DNA from: [Phialemoniopsis] sp. UDSM-2020
Lineage: Eukaryota; Ascomycota; Sordariomycetes; Thyridiales; Thyridiaceae
NCBI GenBank assembly: GCA_018873225.1
Contig: JAEILZ010000002.1
Coordinates: 3,658,001-3,722,000 of the forward strand
Reading direction: 5' to 3'
Length of the DNA stretch: 64,000 bases
Part shown: positions 11,811 to 21,920 of the stretch, in pieces
Layout of the letters: each line of letters starts with the position of its first letter
How positions within the stretch are numbered: position 1 is the first letter of the stretch
Position numbers and translations under genes: made by a program
The notes under the pieces: generated by a model
The model's input: the letters and a program-made list of their open reading frames with translations, nothing else
The model's database searches: none
Told to the model about the DNA's origin: nothing

Positions 11811-13377
11811 CTACGCCCTCGCCCCCTTCCGGATGGCCTCGATACACCTCCACACGTCCTCAAAGGTGTTGTACATGGGTACCGGCGCCACCCGGATCAC
11901 GTTGGGCTTGCGCTTGTCGCAGACCACGCCCGCCTCCGCCAGCGTGTCCACCACCTTGTCCAGCAGGCCCGCCTTGAGCAGCACGCTCAGCTGCGCGCCC
12001 CTCTCCTCTGGATTCCGCGGCGTCAGCACCTTGAATGACGGTTCCTGGCCGTTCTGCTTGTCCTCCTCGAGGATCCGGTCCAACAGATGCTCCGCGTAGG
12101 CCGTCAACACCAGCGACTTGCTCCGCAGCTCCGAGATGCTCGTCTTCTCGAACACGCTCAGCGCGCCCCGCAGCGACGCCAGGTCGATCGCCGACGGGTT
12201 CGACAGCTGGTACCCGCCCGCCCCCTCCGTCGGCTGGAACTCCCTGGCCATGTTGAACCGCGACGTCTTGTCGTTGCCGTACCACCCGGACAGGCGGTTC
12301 CGGAACTCGAAGCCCTTGCCGTCCGCCGCCGGCACCACCTTGCCGTGCCGCTCGTGGATGTACGCGCCCGCGATGGCGCCCGGTCCGGCGTTGAGGTACT
12401 TGTACGTGCACCAGGCCGCGAAGTCGACGTCCCAGTCGTGCAGGCGCAGCTCCACGTTGCCCGCCGCGTGCGCCAGGTCCCAACCCACTACGAGGCCCTT
12501 GGCCTTGGCGTGCGCCGTGATGCGCGGCATGTCGAACAGCTGGCCGCTGTAGTACTGCAGGCCCGGCAGCATGATGAGCGCCGTCTCGTCGGCGTGCTCG
12601 TCGATGGCCGCCAGCACCCGCTCCGTCGAGATGTACGCGTCGCCCCCGGCCTCGTTGTCCGGGTGCAGCGGCACCATCGACTTGGCCGGGTCCAGGCCGT
12701 GCCACTTGATGTGCGACTCGATGGCGTACCAGTCGCTGGGGAAGGGCTTCCACTCTAGGATGATCTTGTGCCGCTTCTCCGTCGGCTGGTAGAAGCTCGC
12801 CATCAGCAGGTGCAGGTTGACCGTCAGCGTGTTCATGACGACGATCTCCTCGGGCGACGCGCCCACGATGCCCGCAAACTGGGCCGCGCAGTCAGCCGCC
12901 ATGTCCTGCCAGCAGGCCAGCGGTGAGTTATCCATCTTGTTGAAGTGACCGTGCACGGCGATGGACGCCCACGTCTCTAGTTGGGCGTCGATGTGCTGCC
13001 GGACAGCCTTGGCTTGGAGGCCTAGAGAGTTGCCGCAGAAGTAGACACCGGGCGTAGAGTCGTCATCCTGCTTTGAGTCTCCATTCGTGTGTCCATTTGT
13101 TAGACCGTTAGTCTGACCATGGGCGATAGCTACGTGAATGAGTCAGACAAAGGTCATATCAGGGCTGGGTATTGGGCATTGAGGGATACGTACATGGTAT
13201 CTTGCCGTCTAGAGCCTTCTTCTTCAATGATGCCTTCGTGGGGATGATGTACTGGTCCCGGAGCTTGATGGGGTCTTGGGCATCGAGTGACTTGGCGTAC
13301 TCGAGCGTGTGAGCCTTGGAAGGGAACTCGACCTTTTGGCCGGCCCGCAGCTGTTTGACGTATCCCGAGAACTCCAT
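11811..13377 (-). CDS. BNA5: Kynureninase
   Basis: Two exons (13377-13194 and 13129-11811) give 500 residues, normal for the family. The intron has a GTACGT donor and a TAG acceptor. The enzyme is PLP-dependent and cleaves kynurenine to anthranilate plus alanine, or 3-hydroxykynurenine to 3-hydroxyanthranilate. Visible signatures are YFCGNSLGLQ near the N terminus, WDLAHAAGN with the PLP-contacting Asp, and the Schiff-base lysine in TYKYLNAGPG (about Lys305). RLSGWYGND follows downstream. There is no targeting peptide, so it is cytosolic. The gene is divergently arranged with indoleamine 2,3-dioxygenase across a 633-bp promoter. The product mix cannot be predicted from sequence. Confidence 0.95.
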
Positions 13378-14010
13378 GATTGTATGATTCTGGTGAGAGT
13401 GTACCTTGAATCAATTGAGAAATGGGCAGATGCTAGATCGACTTGCTCGGCTTCCACAAGCACCTCCCAGTCGGTGAGGGGGAACTTTTCCCTCACTTTG
13501 TAGCCAGCTCTACGTCACGGAAACGGATGATGATGCGCCTTCCGTGTGGGTCTAAGAAAACATCCTAAGTTCCGTCTCCCGCGACTCAGCATCCGAAGTT
13601 CCGCCATCATCCGACTCCATCCGCCACTAGCCGTGCTTCCGTTCCCACAAATCCTTACCATCCGCACGCTAACATCACCAGATATAGCATTTCTTGGTAT
13701 GAACACATGGTCACACGCTTCCAAGGTAGATACGATGTCGTGAAGACGCTATTTAGATATGAGGTAATAGGAGGAAGTTCCACTTCTGGTGGATGCATCC
13801 GTGCCAGGTTCCGCAACTCAAAACTTCCGCCATCCGTGTCATCCGGGTCCGTTCAGGGTTGAAAGTTGTTTTGGACCTTTCCATGTGTTTCGAAAAGTGT
13901 ATTAATGAACTGTACATTGAGTCCTCCAGACAATTGTCTCTGCAACTTGAGCATCGAGTCATCCTCAGAGCCTTGCCTTTTTAGAAATCGGAAACGTTAA
14001 TTCAATCGTT
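13378..14010. promoter_or_regulatory. Divergent kynureninase/IDO promoter rich in TCCG/CGGA motifs
   Basis: This 633-bp interval separates two divergent start codons of the same pathway. Between about 13518 and 13851 I count about 14 TCCG and two CGGA tetramers, often as CATCCG or TTCCG. The block TTCCGCCATC occurs twice. CGG-containing half-sites are the usual contacts of Zn2Cys6 regulators, and such a gene lies at 16081. That link is inference. Confidence 0.6.
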
Positions 14011-15406
14011 ATGTCTCCTCACGCCGTTGTATATTCGACAAGTGAACCTGTCATTGACAAGGAAATCACAGAGGAGTTTGCAGTCACGGAGAATGGCTTC
14101 CTCCCATCAACAGCACCATCGAAGCGTCTCTCGAACTCCTACTACGCGCCTTGGGAGAGGCTGGCACACAAGTTGCCGCTCCTGATTAAGGAGGAGCGTA
14201 TTCGTTGTGAAGTTGACCTCCTCCCAGTTCTCTCCGTCGAGAAGCTACACAGCGAGGAAGACTGGAGGAGAGCATACGCCGTCCTCACATTTCTTACCCA
14301 TGGGTATATCTGGGGCGGCACAAATGCAGCCGAGGTACGTTGCACTCTTGTTACTCGAAAGAACTCTCTTGCCAGCACTCTCTAATTCTCTTGCGTGGCA
14401 GATTCTACCCGCCGCTATAACCGTTCCTCTCCTCAAAGTTTCCTCCCACCTTGAACTACCACCCATCGCCACATATGCTGGTCTCGTTCTTTGGAACTTT
14501 ACCTCGTCAAGTCCTACCTTCGAAGATGTTGAGACACTCAAAGCCAACCTCACATTCACGGGCACCGAGGACGAGTCATGGTTTTACATGGTGTCCGCCG
14601 CGATGGAGTGCCAGGGTGCACAGGTCATATCGAAGATGCTCCGCGCCCTCGACGCCCTGCGGGCTCGTGACCTCGATGCCGTGTCCACGGCGCTCGAGTG
14701 GCTTCCGGAGCGGTTCCGCACCATCGGCGACATGCTCGACCGCATGCACGAGCGCTGCGACCCCATGGTCTTCTACCACGAGATCCGACCTTTCCTCGCG
14801 GGGACCAAGAACATGGCCGCCGCAGGCCTGCCCCGGGGTGTGTTCTTCGACGAGGGCGACGGCAAGGGCAAGTGGACCGAGCTGCGCGGCGGGTCCAACG
14901 GGCAGAGCTCGCTGATCCAGTTCTTCGACGAGGTGCTGGGCGTCGAGCACGCGCCGGCCACGAAGCAGAGCCCGACGGGCAAGAGGGAGGAGGTCAGCTA
15001 CCACGAGGAGGTCCGCGCCTACATGCCCGGCCCGCACAAGCGGTTCCTCGAGCACCTGCCGCGGCTCGGAAGCATACGCAACTACGTCGCGCAGCTGGCG
15101 TCCAACGATGGCATGACGCCCGAGGAGGCCCACCTGCGCGACGCGTACAAGGGCGCCACGGCGGCGCTGACGGAGTTCCGGAACAGGCACCTCAACCTAG
15201 TGGCGCGTTTCATTATCCTACCGGCTCGGCAGGGGCGCAAGGGGCCCGGCCGGCCCGGCGCGGAGAACCTGGCGAGCGCCTCGACGGCGCTGGCGAGGCA
15301 GAAGGGTGCGCAGGCCGAGCTCACGGGGACGGGAGGCACAGCACTGCTGCCATTCTTGAAACATGTTCGGGATGAGACGGAGAGGGCGGGGAGCGAGATC
15401 AAGTGA
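14011..15406 (+). CDS. BNA2: Indoleamine 2,3-dioxygenase
   Basis: Two exons (14011-14334 and 14402-15406) give 442 residues. The intron is phase 0 (GTACGT donor, CAG acceptor). The enzyme is a heme protein that opens the indole ring of tryptophan with O2 to give N-formylkynurenine. Family marks are THGYIWGG in the N-terminal part, GSIRNYV, the heme-ligand candidate His371 in NRHLNLVARF, and the late GTGGTALLPFLKHVR block. Fungi often carry several IDO paralogues, so BNA2 is a pathway label and not a claim of strict orthology. Together with the divergent kynureninase it covers two of the three steps from tryptophan to anthranilate; the arylformamidase is not in this window. Confidence 0.95.
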
Positions 15407-16080
15407 GATAGCAGATAGAAGGAACAGCATGTAGGCTGTGTGACGATTTTACGACCTTTGATATAAATACTATACCGTTAATGACGACCTCAAGATGGCT
15501 AGATTCGCTTCGCTATTCACAACTATCTTGTTAATAATTGCATACTTTGGGCTTAAGTTGTTCAGTTCCCAGAGACTTACATGTGATAGCCTGTTCACCA
15601 CGATAGGAAATATGCATGACGTCGTGCGGTCTCCTTTGAAAACCTACAGCTTTTTGAGATAGATGCCATGGTCTGCGGGTCTCGTCTCATGGCAACATCT
15701 ACTTCTCTGTATTTGATGATAAAGAAAATAGCCTCAGAGCCTGCAAAGATCAGATATCCCATCTTGTGAGAAAGATCTTATATCATAGTTCAGTGTTGTC
15801 TCGTGCATCCTGGCCTTATCTTTGCGTCTCCGCTAACAAACCCCACATCCTGTGACCACGAAAAAAGGATGACGGCATGGTCGGCTAGCTCAGTGTTTTT
15901 GAGTTTATCGCTCACTGCATTGCTAGCTCGGCAGCCGACCGGCTATTTCATCTAGGGTCTGTCCCTACTCTTGAATGCACCGATTCGCAAACCCTCCCAG
16001 CCCCTCCCTACCACTGAGAGGACACGACTGACCGGGTCCTTCTGGGTCGCCAAGTCGATCGGCTACCGTCAATTCAAAAC
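15407..16080. other. IDO 3' region and promoter of the Zn2Cys6 gene
   Basis: No gene is seen. This is ordinary spacer with AT-rich stretches just after the IDO stop (a possible polyadenylation area around 15460-15480). Confidence 0.5.
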
Positions 16081-17910
16081 ATGGACGTCGACTCCGACGC
16101 GAATATACCGCCGCCGCCGCCAGAGCAGCTGCTGCCGACACCCAGCTCGCCTGACCCCAGCGCCCAGGATGGCACCCCATCGTCCCACTCGCGCTCCCGC
16201 TCGGGGTGCTGGACCTGCAGGGAGAAGAAGGTCAAGTGCGACGAGGGGCGCCCGCAGTGCCGCAGGTGCATCCGCCTGGGCCGGGTGTGCGACTACGAGC
16301 CCCGCGCACGCAAACCCTACCCCCGTCGGCGCGCCCCGGCCCAGCAGGCGCGTCGGGCCCCTCCCTCCAGCGATACTGGCTCGGAGCCCACTCAGGACCG
16401 CTCCCCACACTCCGCCGGCACCCCAGGATCGGCTCTGGGCTCCATTGCCAGATCCACCCCGGGCGGCGGCCAGCCCTCGCCGAGCGTGACGCTGGCCACC
16501 GCTGCCGCCCCCAGCAGCCGTCCGTGGGTCTCGGATGCCTGCGCGGCGATACTGGAGCCCGCCGACTACGACGCGATCCACAACTTCCGCTTCGTGGTGG
16601 CGCCCCAGGCCGATAGAAAGTCTCCGGAGCTGTCGGTGGGTGCCACCATATGGAAGATGGCCCAGGAAGACCAGATGTTACTGCACATGGTATGCGCGAT
16701 GGGTGCGCAGCATCTGGGCTACAAGCAGCAGGCCGCCACGCTCGAGCCTCACGCGCAAAAGGTGCGAGCTGCAGAGCACTACGGATCGTGCTTGCATCTG
16801 CTCGCCCTCGCTACGGCACAGGACACAGGCGGGACCGTAGAACTGGATCACATCCTCGCGACACTGTGGCTGATGATCCACTACGAGCAACGCTTCGGAG
16901 ATGGTTCAGGATCGGGCTTGAGCGCCCATCTAAAGGGTGCTGCGTCCTTCATCCAGGGCAGGCTGCAGAATCTGCGGCATATCTTGGAAACCAACGCCAA
17001 CCAGTTCTTCAGTATTGACCAGGGTGCGGGCAGCCCTCAACCTCTATCGCACCGGGATGACTGGCTCATTTCGGGGTTCGCCTGCCGCATGGTGGTCTGG
17101 ATAGCTTTCAGAGACGGTGCTGCTGCCCTCAATGGTTTCGGTGGCTTCTTCAACGAGATGCTCAGCAATGCCATGGTCGGCATCGCCCGGGACGATGAGA
17201 CATCGTTGGTAGAAGGGTGCGACGCCCTGCATAGACACGCCAACTGTAAGCTGAGCGAGGAGTGGAATCCTGCACACCCACAGGACCGACTGCTGGACGA
17301 CCTGCACAGTCGGTCCTCGTTCTACCTGTTCGGCAACACCGGCCAAGTCCGCTTTCTCCTCTCGAAGCTCGTGGAGGCGCGAGACTCGGATGCCCAGGTG
17401 TTTGACGTCGCCCGCCAGAGAGTTGCTCGCATATTAAGCGACCTCACAGATCGGTACGCCGAATTCATCGGCCTGGCGCACACCCTTCAGCTGGACCCGG
17501 CCAGCCCACACCGCACCTTCATCATCAATGTACGGGGCATCATCGCCCACTACCACGCAGCTATCCTGTGTTATTTCCGCACCATCCGGAAGGGCGCTCC
17601 GCTCAACAGGAGACAGAGTGTAGCTCTGGGGCGCATACTGAATATTGCGCATCAAATGTATATCGACGAGGGTGATGGCTCGTTCACGAGGATAGGCTGG
17701 CCCCTGTTCGTGGCGGCGCTGGAATCGGACGACGCCTTGCACCGGGCTTGGATCATGGAGAGATACCAACGCCTGGCCGGAGAGGGAGAGAACTTCCGCA
17801 GGGCTTACGAGGCGCTCAAGTATGTTTTTACGATGCAGCGATATCACGAGAGACGAGTCGATTTGTTTGATCTGCTGCGCAACAGCCAGCTGAGTCGGTT
17901 CCTGATATGA
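16081..17910 (+). CDS. Zn2Cys6 transcription factor
   Basis: A single exon of 609 residues. The six cysteines of the binuclear zinc cluster are Cys43, 46, 53, 60, 63 and 70, with the basic stretch REKKVK between the second and third. A Pro/Ser-rich linker follows. The rest (from about residue 150) has the helical, low-similarity character of the fungal-specific regulatory domain. It is a nuclear DNA-binding regulator, expected to contact CGG half-sites. It sits directly downstream of IDO on the same strand. The IDO/kynureninase promoter is full of CGGA/TCCG words, so it is the best local candidate to control that pair; this is inference. The target could equally be the downstream aminotransferase. 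Confidence 0.9.
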   Translation: MDVDSDANIPPPPPEQLLPTPSSPDPSAQDGTPSSHSRSRSGCWTCREKKVKCDEGRPQCRRCIRLGRVCDYEPRARKPYPRRRAPAQQARRAPPSSDTGSEPTQDRSPHSAGTPGSALGSIARSTPGGGQPSPSVTLATAAAPSSRPWVSDACAAILEPADYDAIHNFRFVVAPQADRKSPELSVGATIWKMAQEDQMLLHMVCAMGAQHLGYKQQAATLEPHAQKVRAAEHYGSCLHLLALATAQDTGGTVELDHILATLWLMIHYEQRFGDGSGSGLSAHLKGAASFIQGRLQNLRHILETNANQFFSIDQGAGSPQPLSHRDDWLISGFACRMVVWIAFRDGAAALNGFGGFFNEMLSNAMVGIARDDETSLVEGCDALHRHANCKLSEEWNPAHPQDRLLDDLHSRSSFYLFGNTGQVRFLLSKLVEARDSDAQVFDVARQRVARILSDLTDRYAEFIGLAHTLQLDPASPHRTFIINVRGIIAHYHAAILCYFRTIRKGAPLNRRQSVALGRILNIAHQMYIDEGDGSFTRIGWPLFVAALESDDALHRAWIMERYQRLAGEGENFRRAYEALKYVFTMQRYHERRVDLFDLLRNSQLSRFLI

Positions 17911-18726
17911 TCAACCAAACACTGCAATGACCCTGAGCGAATGGCCCCGGCAAATCGAAAATGCGGTTCAATTCAGGTCTTGGTTGACCGGCATGGCTAC
18001 TCTAGAGACCAGCTCTAATAATTTATTAGACTTTGATGACTACCTTCCCTTTCTGAAGAGGTGACGAAACTCTGAGTTGGGTGGTGTCACTTTAGAGCGA
18101 CTCGAGGCGTCGGTACGCTCCGGCGACGCCAACTAGCCTTTTAGTTCACTCTAGAATTTCTCTAAACAGCCTGGGACTTTCTAAAAGGGTGTGTAAAAGC
18201 ACTCCAGGACGGATGGCGTTTGGGAACCCCGGGTTCTTCTGCCAATCACTCCTTGCTGGTCGGCTAGATGTGGTCGGCTAATTGCGGTGGGTCAGTCTCC
18301 GGATTTACGCATGGAACGAACCCCAGAGATCAATCTAAGGAAAAGCAGTGTCGGGGATACATTTGAAGTCCATCTCATTAGTTTCATGGTAGAAGAGCAT
18401 ACCGTCGAACTAGCCGAGCATTGAGCTCACAACGCTCTTCATTGCATCTTCACTTGCACCTTGTGAAAACAGTCGCTTTTGACGCAGTAAGTTGAACGAG
18501 CATCCATCCACGGAACTGGATGTGGCTGTACGGAATTGATTCCTCTCAGGTGAGCTTCGGCTCACTGGAGAGCTTGACACAATGTCTTCCCGCAGGGCTG
18601 GCCGGACGGAAGTTCGGGGCTCCTAGGTCTTGTATCTTCCGGCTTGGAAAGCAATGATTTAAATCTAGGTTCCTGGAAGCGTGGAGGAGGAGCAAAAGAA
18701 CGCATCGGTGATTTTTCTCTTCTGAG
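17911..18726. other. Intergenic spacer upstream of the aminotransferase
   Basis: No gene is seen. CGGA/TCCG words recur here too (18210, the palindrome TCCGGA at 18298-18303, 18511, 18531, 18603, 18607 and near 18637), a moderate enrichment in the aminotransferase promoter. Confidence 0.45.
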
Positions 18727-20062
18727 ATGGCACTTCATACCGAGCCTAGAGTCGTCCGATCACGGTATCCTTCCGTTCCTAGGAATGATCCAGGAGGTCC
18801 CTTTGCCCTTGAGGCTACGTTTCGTGCCGACCTAGATCCTCGAAAGGTCAACTTGATCATCGGGGCGTACAGAAATGACGAGGGACTGCCGTGGCAGCTC
18901 ACTTCCGTGAAGAAGGTATGTCGAGAGGTATTCGGAGCGAGTGCAATTCGCCCAAGCCCCTGGCTAACACAAGACGCAGGCCAAGAGAAAGTTGGAAATA
19001 GAGAACAGCCATCATGAGTACCTACCCCTTCGAGGCGACCCTGAGTTTCTGGGCTCCGCACAATCCATCATCTTCGGTTCCAATGCACTACAATTAGTTG
19101 GGAAATCGGTAGCCTCAGTTCAGACGGTGTCTGGCACTGGAGCCAACAGCCTTATTGCCATGTTCTCCCAGCAGTTCATCCAACCCTCCAATGTCTGGCT
19201 GTCCAATCCTACATGGGTGAACCACCCCGACATCTGGAAAATCAACGCACCCGATGTCAACGTGCGGTGGTATCCTTACTACAACGAGCAAACTCGATCT
19301 CTGGATTTCGACGCGATGATGCAGACACTGCAGGGCGCCAAGGAGAACGATGTGATTCTCCTCCACGCTTGCGCGCACAATCCTACCGGACTTGATCCCA
19401 ACAGGGAACAGTGGGCGAAGATCGCGTCGCTTTGTCAACGAAAGAGGCTTTTCGTGGTTTTCGATCTGGCATATCAGGGATTCGCCTCGGGTGATCTGGA
19501 CCACGATGTTTGGGCTGTGCGCCACTTCCTTTCATATCCGGACATCGAGCTTGCCGTCTGTCAGTCCTTTTCCAAGAATCTCGGCTTGTACGGTGAGCGG
19601 ACTGGAGCGCTTCATATCGTGACGCTCGATGAAGAGACTGCCGCCATTGCCGAAGAACACCTCATTGAAATACAGAGGGCTTGTATATCAATGGCACCCA
19701 GGTTCGGAAGTCAGATAGCGAGTGCGGTTTTGAACGATGACGAACTGCGTTCTATGTGGCAGCAAGACCTGAACATGATGAGCGGGAGGATCCAGACGAT
19801 GCGCCAGGCGTTGTACGAGGAACTCGTGAGGCTCAAGACTCCAGGCACTTGGGAGCACATCGTCAACCAGACAGGGATGTTCTCTTACACTGGCCTGCGC
19901 AAGGACCATGTGGCACTGCTGCAGAAGGAGTATCACGTTTACATGTTGCCATCTGGGCGTGCATCGATATGTGGGCTGACGAGTTCCAACGTTGCGTACA
20001 CGGCAAAAGCCATCCATAATGTAGTGGTGATGCTCGCCGAAGACTTTCCCAATAAGCTTTAG
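18727..20062 (+). CDS. Aspartate-type class I aminotransferase
   Basis: Two exons (18727-18915 and 18980-20062) give 423 residues. It is a PLP enzyme moving the amino group between an amino acid and a 2-oxo acid. Support: VNLIIGAYRNDEGLPW near the N terminus (the VNLGVGAYRDD region of aspartate aminotransferases), HNPTGLDP, DLAYQGFASG, and the PLP-lysine motif SFSKNLGLYGER (about Lys262). The N terminus shows no clear mitochondrial presequence, so a cytosolic form is likely. Aromatic amino acids are possible substrates, since some family members accept them and the gene sits near a tryptophan-degrading pair; that is inference. A D-amino-acid oxidase follows on the same strand. Confidence 0.9.
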
Positions 20063-20626
20063 TTGTGGCGTTGTGGCTTTAGAGCTGATAACTTCTGTTG
20101 GTTGGTCAAAATGAAATACGCTGTACTTCTCGACTTCTCTTGCTTCAGTGCTTACCGATAGCTCGGTATAAACGCGTGACCCTAGCAAGCAAAGCACTCT
20201 CAGGTGACGTGAAGATGAAAACCATACTATTCAGGACAGTAGGGGCTGGGTCGGTTCAACTTGTTGTGAATAGTCAACAAAATGGTATGTTGATGAGGCC
20301 ACCAAAGTGAGTCGGTCATAAAAGAGGGTGCCGAGCTTCACTGTAAGCAGCCAGCCGGCGTTGGTAGCGGCGAGTGCACCATCCGCCCTGTGGGTCGTCT
20401 CTGAGGTGAGCATGTCAGCTTATCTACTACCCCAAGCCCTTGTGTGGGGAACCTGAAGAGCCCCTAAAGTGCTTAAAGTGATCACCTGGGCTTTTGCATG
20501 GCTCTCCTGACTTCACTTGTTCTCAACTCAACTGATGAGGTCTCATAAAGCGTGATTGTTACCTGTGAACCACCGCCGATATCACAGCATATCATTCAAC
20601 TCACCATAGAAGAACTGCACGTCACA
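20063..20626. other. Spacer between aminotransferase and D-amino-acid oxidase
   Basis: This is the promoter region for the oxidase. No gene or clear structured element is seen. Confidence 0.5.
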
Positions 20627-21883
20627 ATGGGTGAGACGATCGTTGTCGTTGGGTGAGCAACACATTCGCATCTTTTTCTAGAGTGCTCAGGGATGATACT
20701 GACTTTGCTCCAGTGCTGGTGTAGTGGGTCTGACGGCTGCGCTGTTGTTATCTCGGGACAAGGCCAATTCGATCACAGTCGTAGCAAAGCACATGCCCGG
20801 CGACTATGACATCGAGTACGCCTCGCCTTTTGCCGGTGGTAATGTCGTACCGTAAGCCAAACTTCCCCGCTCCCTTGGTCTAGTTCGATGCTGACATCCG
20901 CCTTTGTGTCAGAATGGCGACTAAGGAGGATAGTAGGTGGGAGATCACTACGTGGAAAGAGTTGAAACGACTTTGTGAGAAAGCACCCGAGGCTGGGATT
21001 CATTTCCAAAGTACAAACTCTTGAACCGGCTATGGGAAGTCACACAGACTAAAAGATACCCACAGAAATCCAGTTGATGAGACGTAAACAAGACGTCAAA
21101 ACGCTCCCCGCCGGCATTTTTGATCCAAACCCTTGGTTCCGCGAGCTCTTTGACGACTACAGGGACCTCAGCCAAGACGAGGTACCCAAGGGCTACGACT
21201 CGGCTTCGGAATGGACGAGTGTCTGCATCAATACCGCCATCTACCTGCAGTGGCTAGTCGGTCAGCTGCTCAAGAACGGAGTAATATTGAAGCGGGGTAT
21301 TCTATCTCACATCAAAGACGCCAGGGGCCTCAGTCACACCGGCAAGCCGGCAACGATCATTGTGAACTCCACTGGTTTAGGCGCGTTGAAGCTGGGAGGT
21401 GTACAAGATACGAATATGATGCCTGCGAGGGGGCAGGTTGTGCTCGTCCGCAACGAAGTCCCCATGTTCGGCACTTCCGGGAACGAAGACGATCAGGACG
21501 CAGATATAAGCTATGCCATGACCCGAGCGGCTGGCGGTGGGGCTATCCTTGGAGGAACGTATGATCTGGGGAACTGGGAGTCGCAGCCGGATCCGAACAT
21601 TGCGAACCGACTTATGAACCGCATCGTGAAAATGTACCCTCAGGTGGCGAATGGCAAGGGCCTCGCTGGCTTGAGTGTCGTGCGGCATGCTGTGGGCCTG
21701 CGCCCTTATCGGGTGGGAGGCGTTCGCATCGAAGAAGAGAAGTTGGATTCTGACACATGGATCATACACAATTACGGACATGCTGGGTGGGGTTACCAAG
21801 GATCTTACGGGTGCGCAGAGGATGTCGTGAACCTCCTCAGAAAGGTTCAAAAGCTCAAGCAAGGGGGTAAAGCGAAGCTATAA
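20627..21883 (+). CDS. D-amino-acid oxidase, peroxisomal
   Basis: Four exons (20627-20652, 20714-20851, 20913-21010, 21066-21883) give 359 residues; all joins keep frame. The first exon is only 26 nt. The N terminus IVVVGAGVVGLTAALLL is the FAD-binding fold. EYASPFAGGN matches the conserved second motif of fungal DAOs. The C-terminal half has GLRPYRVGGVRIE and YGHAGWGYQGSYG, carrying the active-site Arg and Gly-rich FAD loop. The enzyme oxidises D-amino acids to imino acids, releasing H2O2. The last three residues, AKL, fit a type-1 peroxisomal targeting signal, usual for this family. The upstream aminotransferase could take over the resulting 2-oxo acids. D-aspartate oxidase is a close alternative. 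Confidence 0.92.
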
Positions 21884-21920
21884 ATGTGGCAGATGGGACT
21901 TGATTGTCTTACAAATGGCC

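Noticed and set aside
11860..12758. Long open frames in both strands over kynureninase
   Set aside because: Ala/Arg/Gly-rich shadows caused by GC-rich third positions; the kynureninase frame carries all family motifs.
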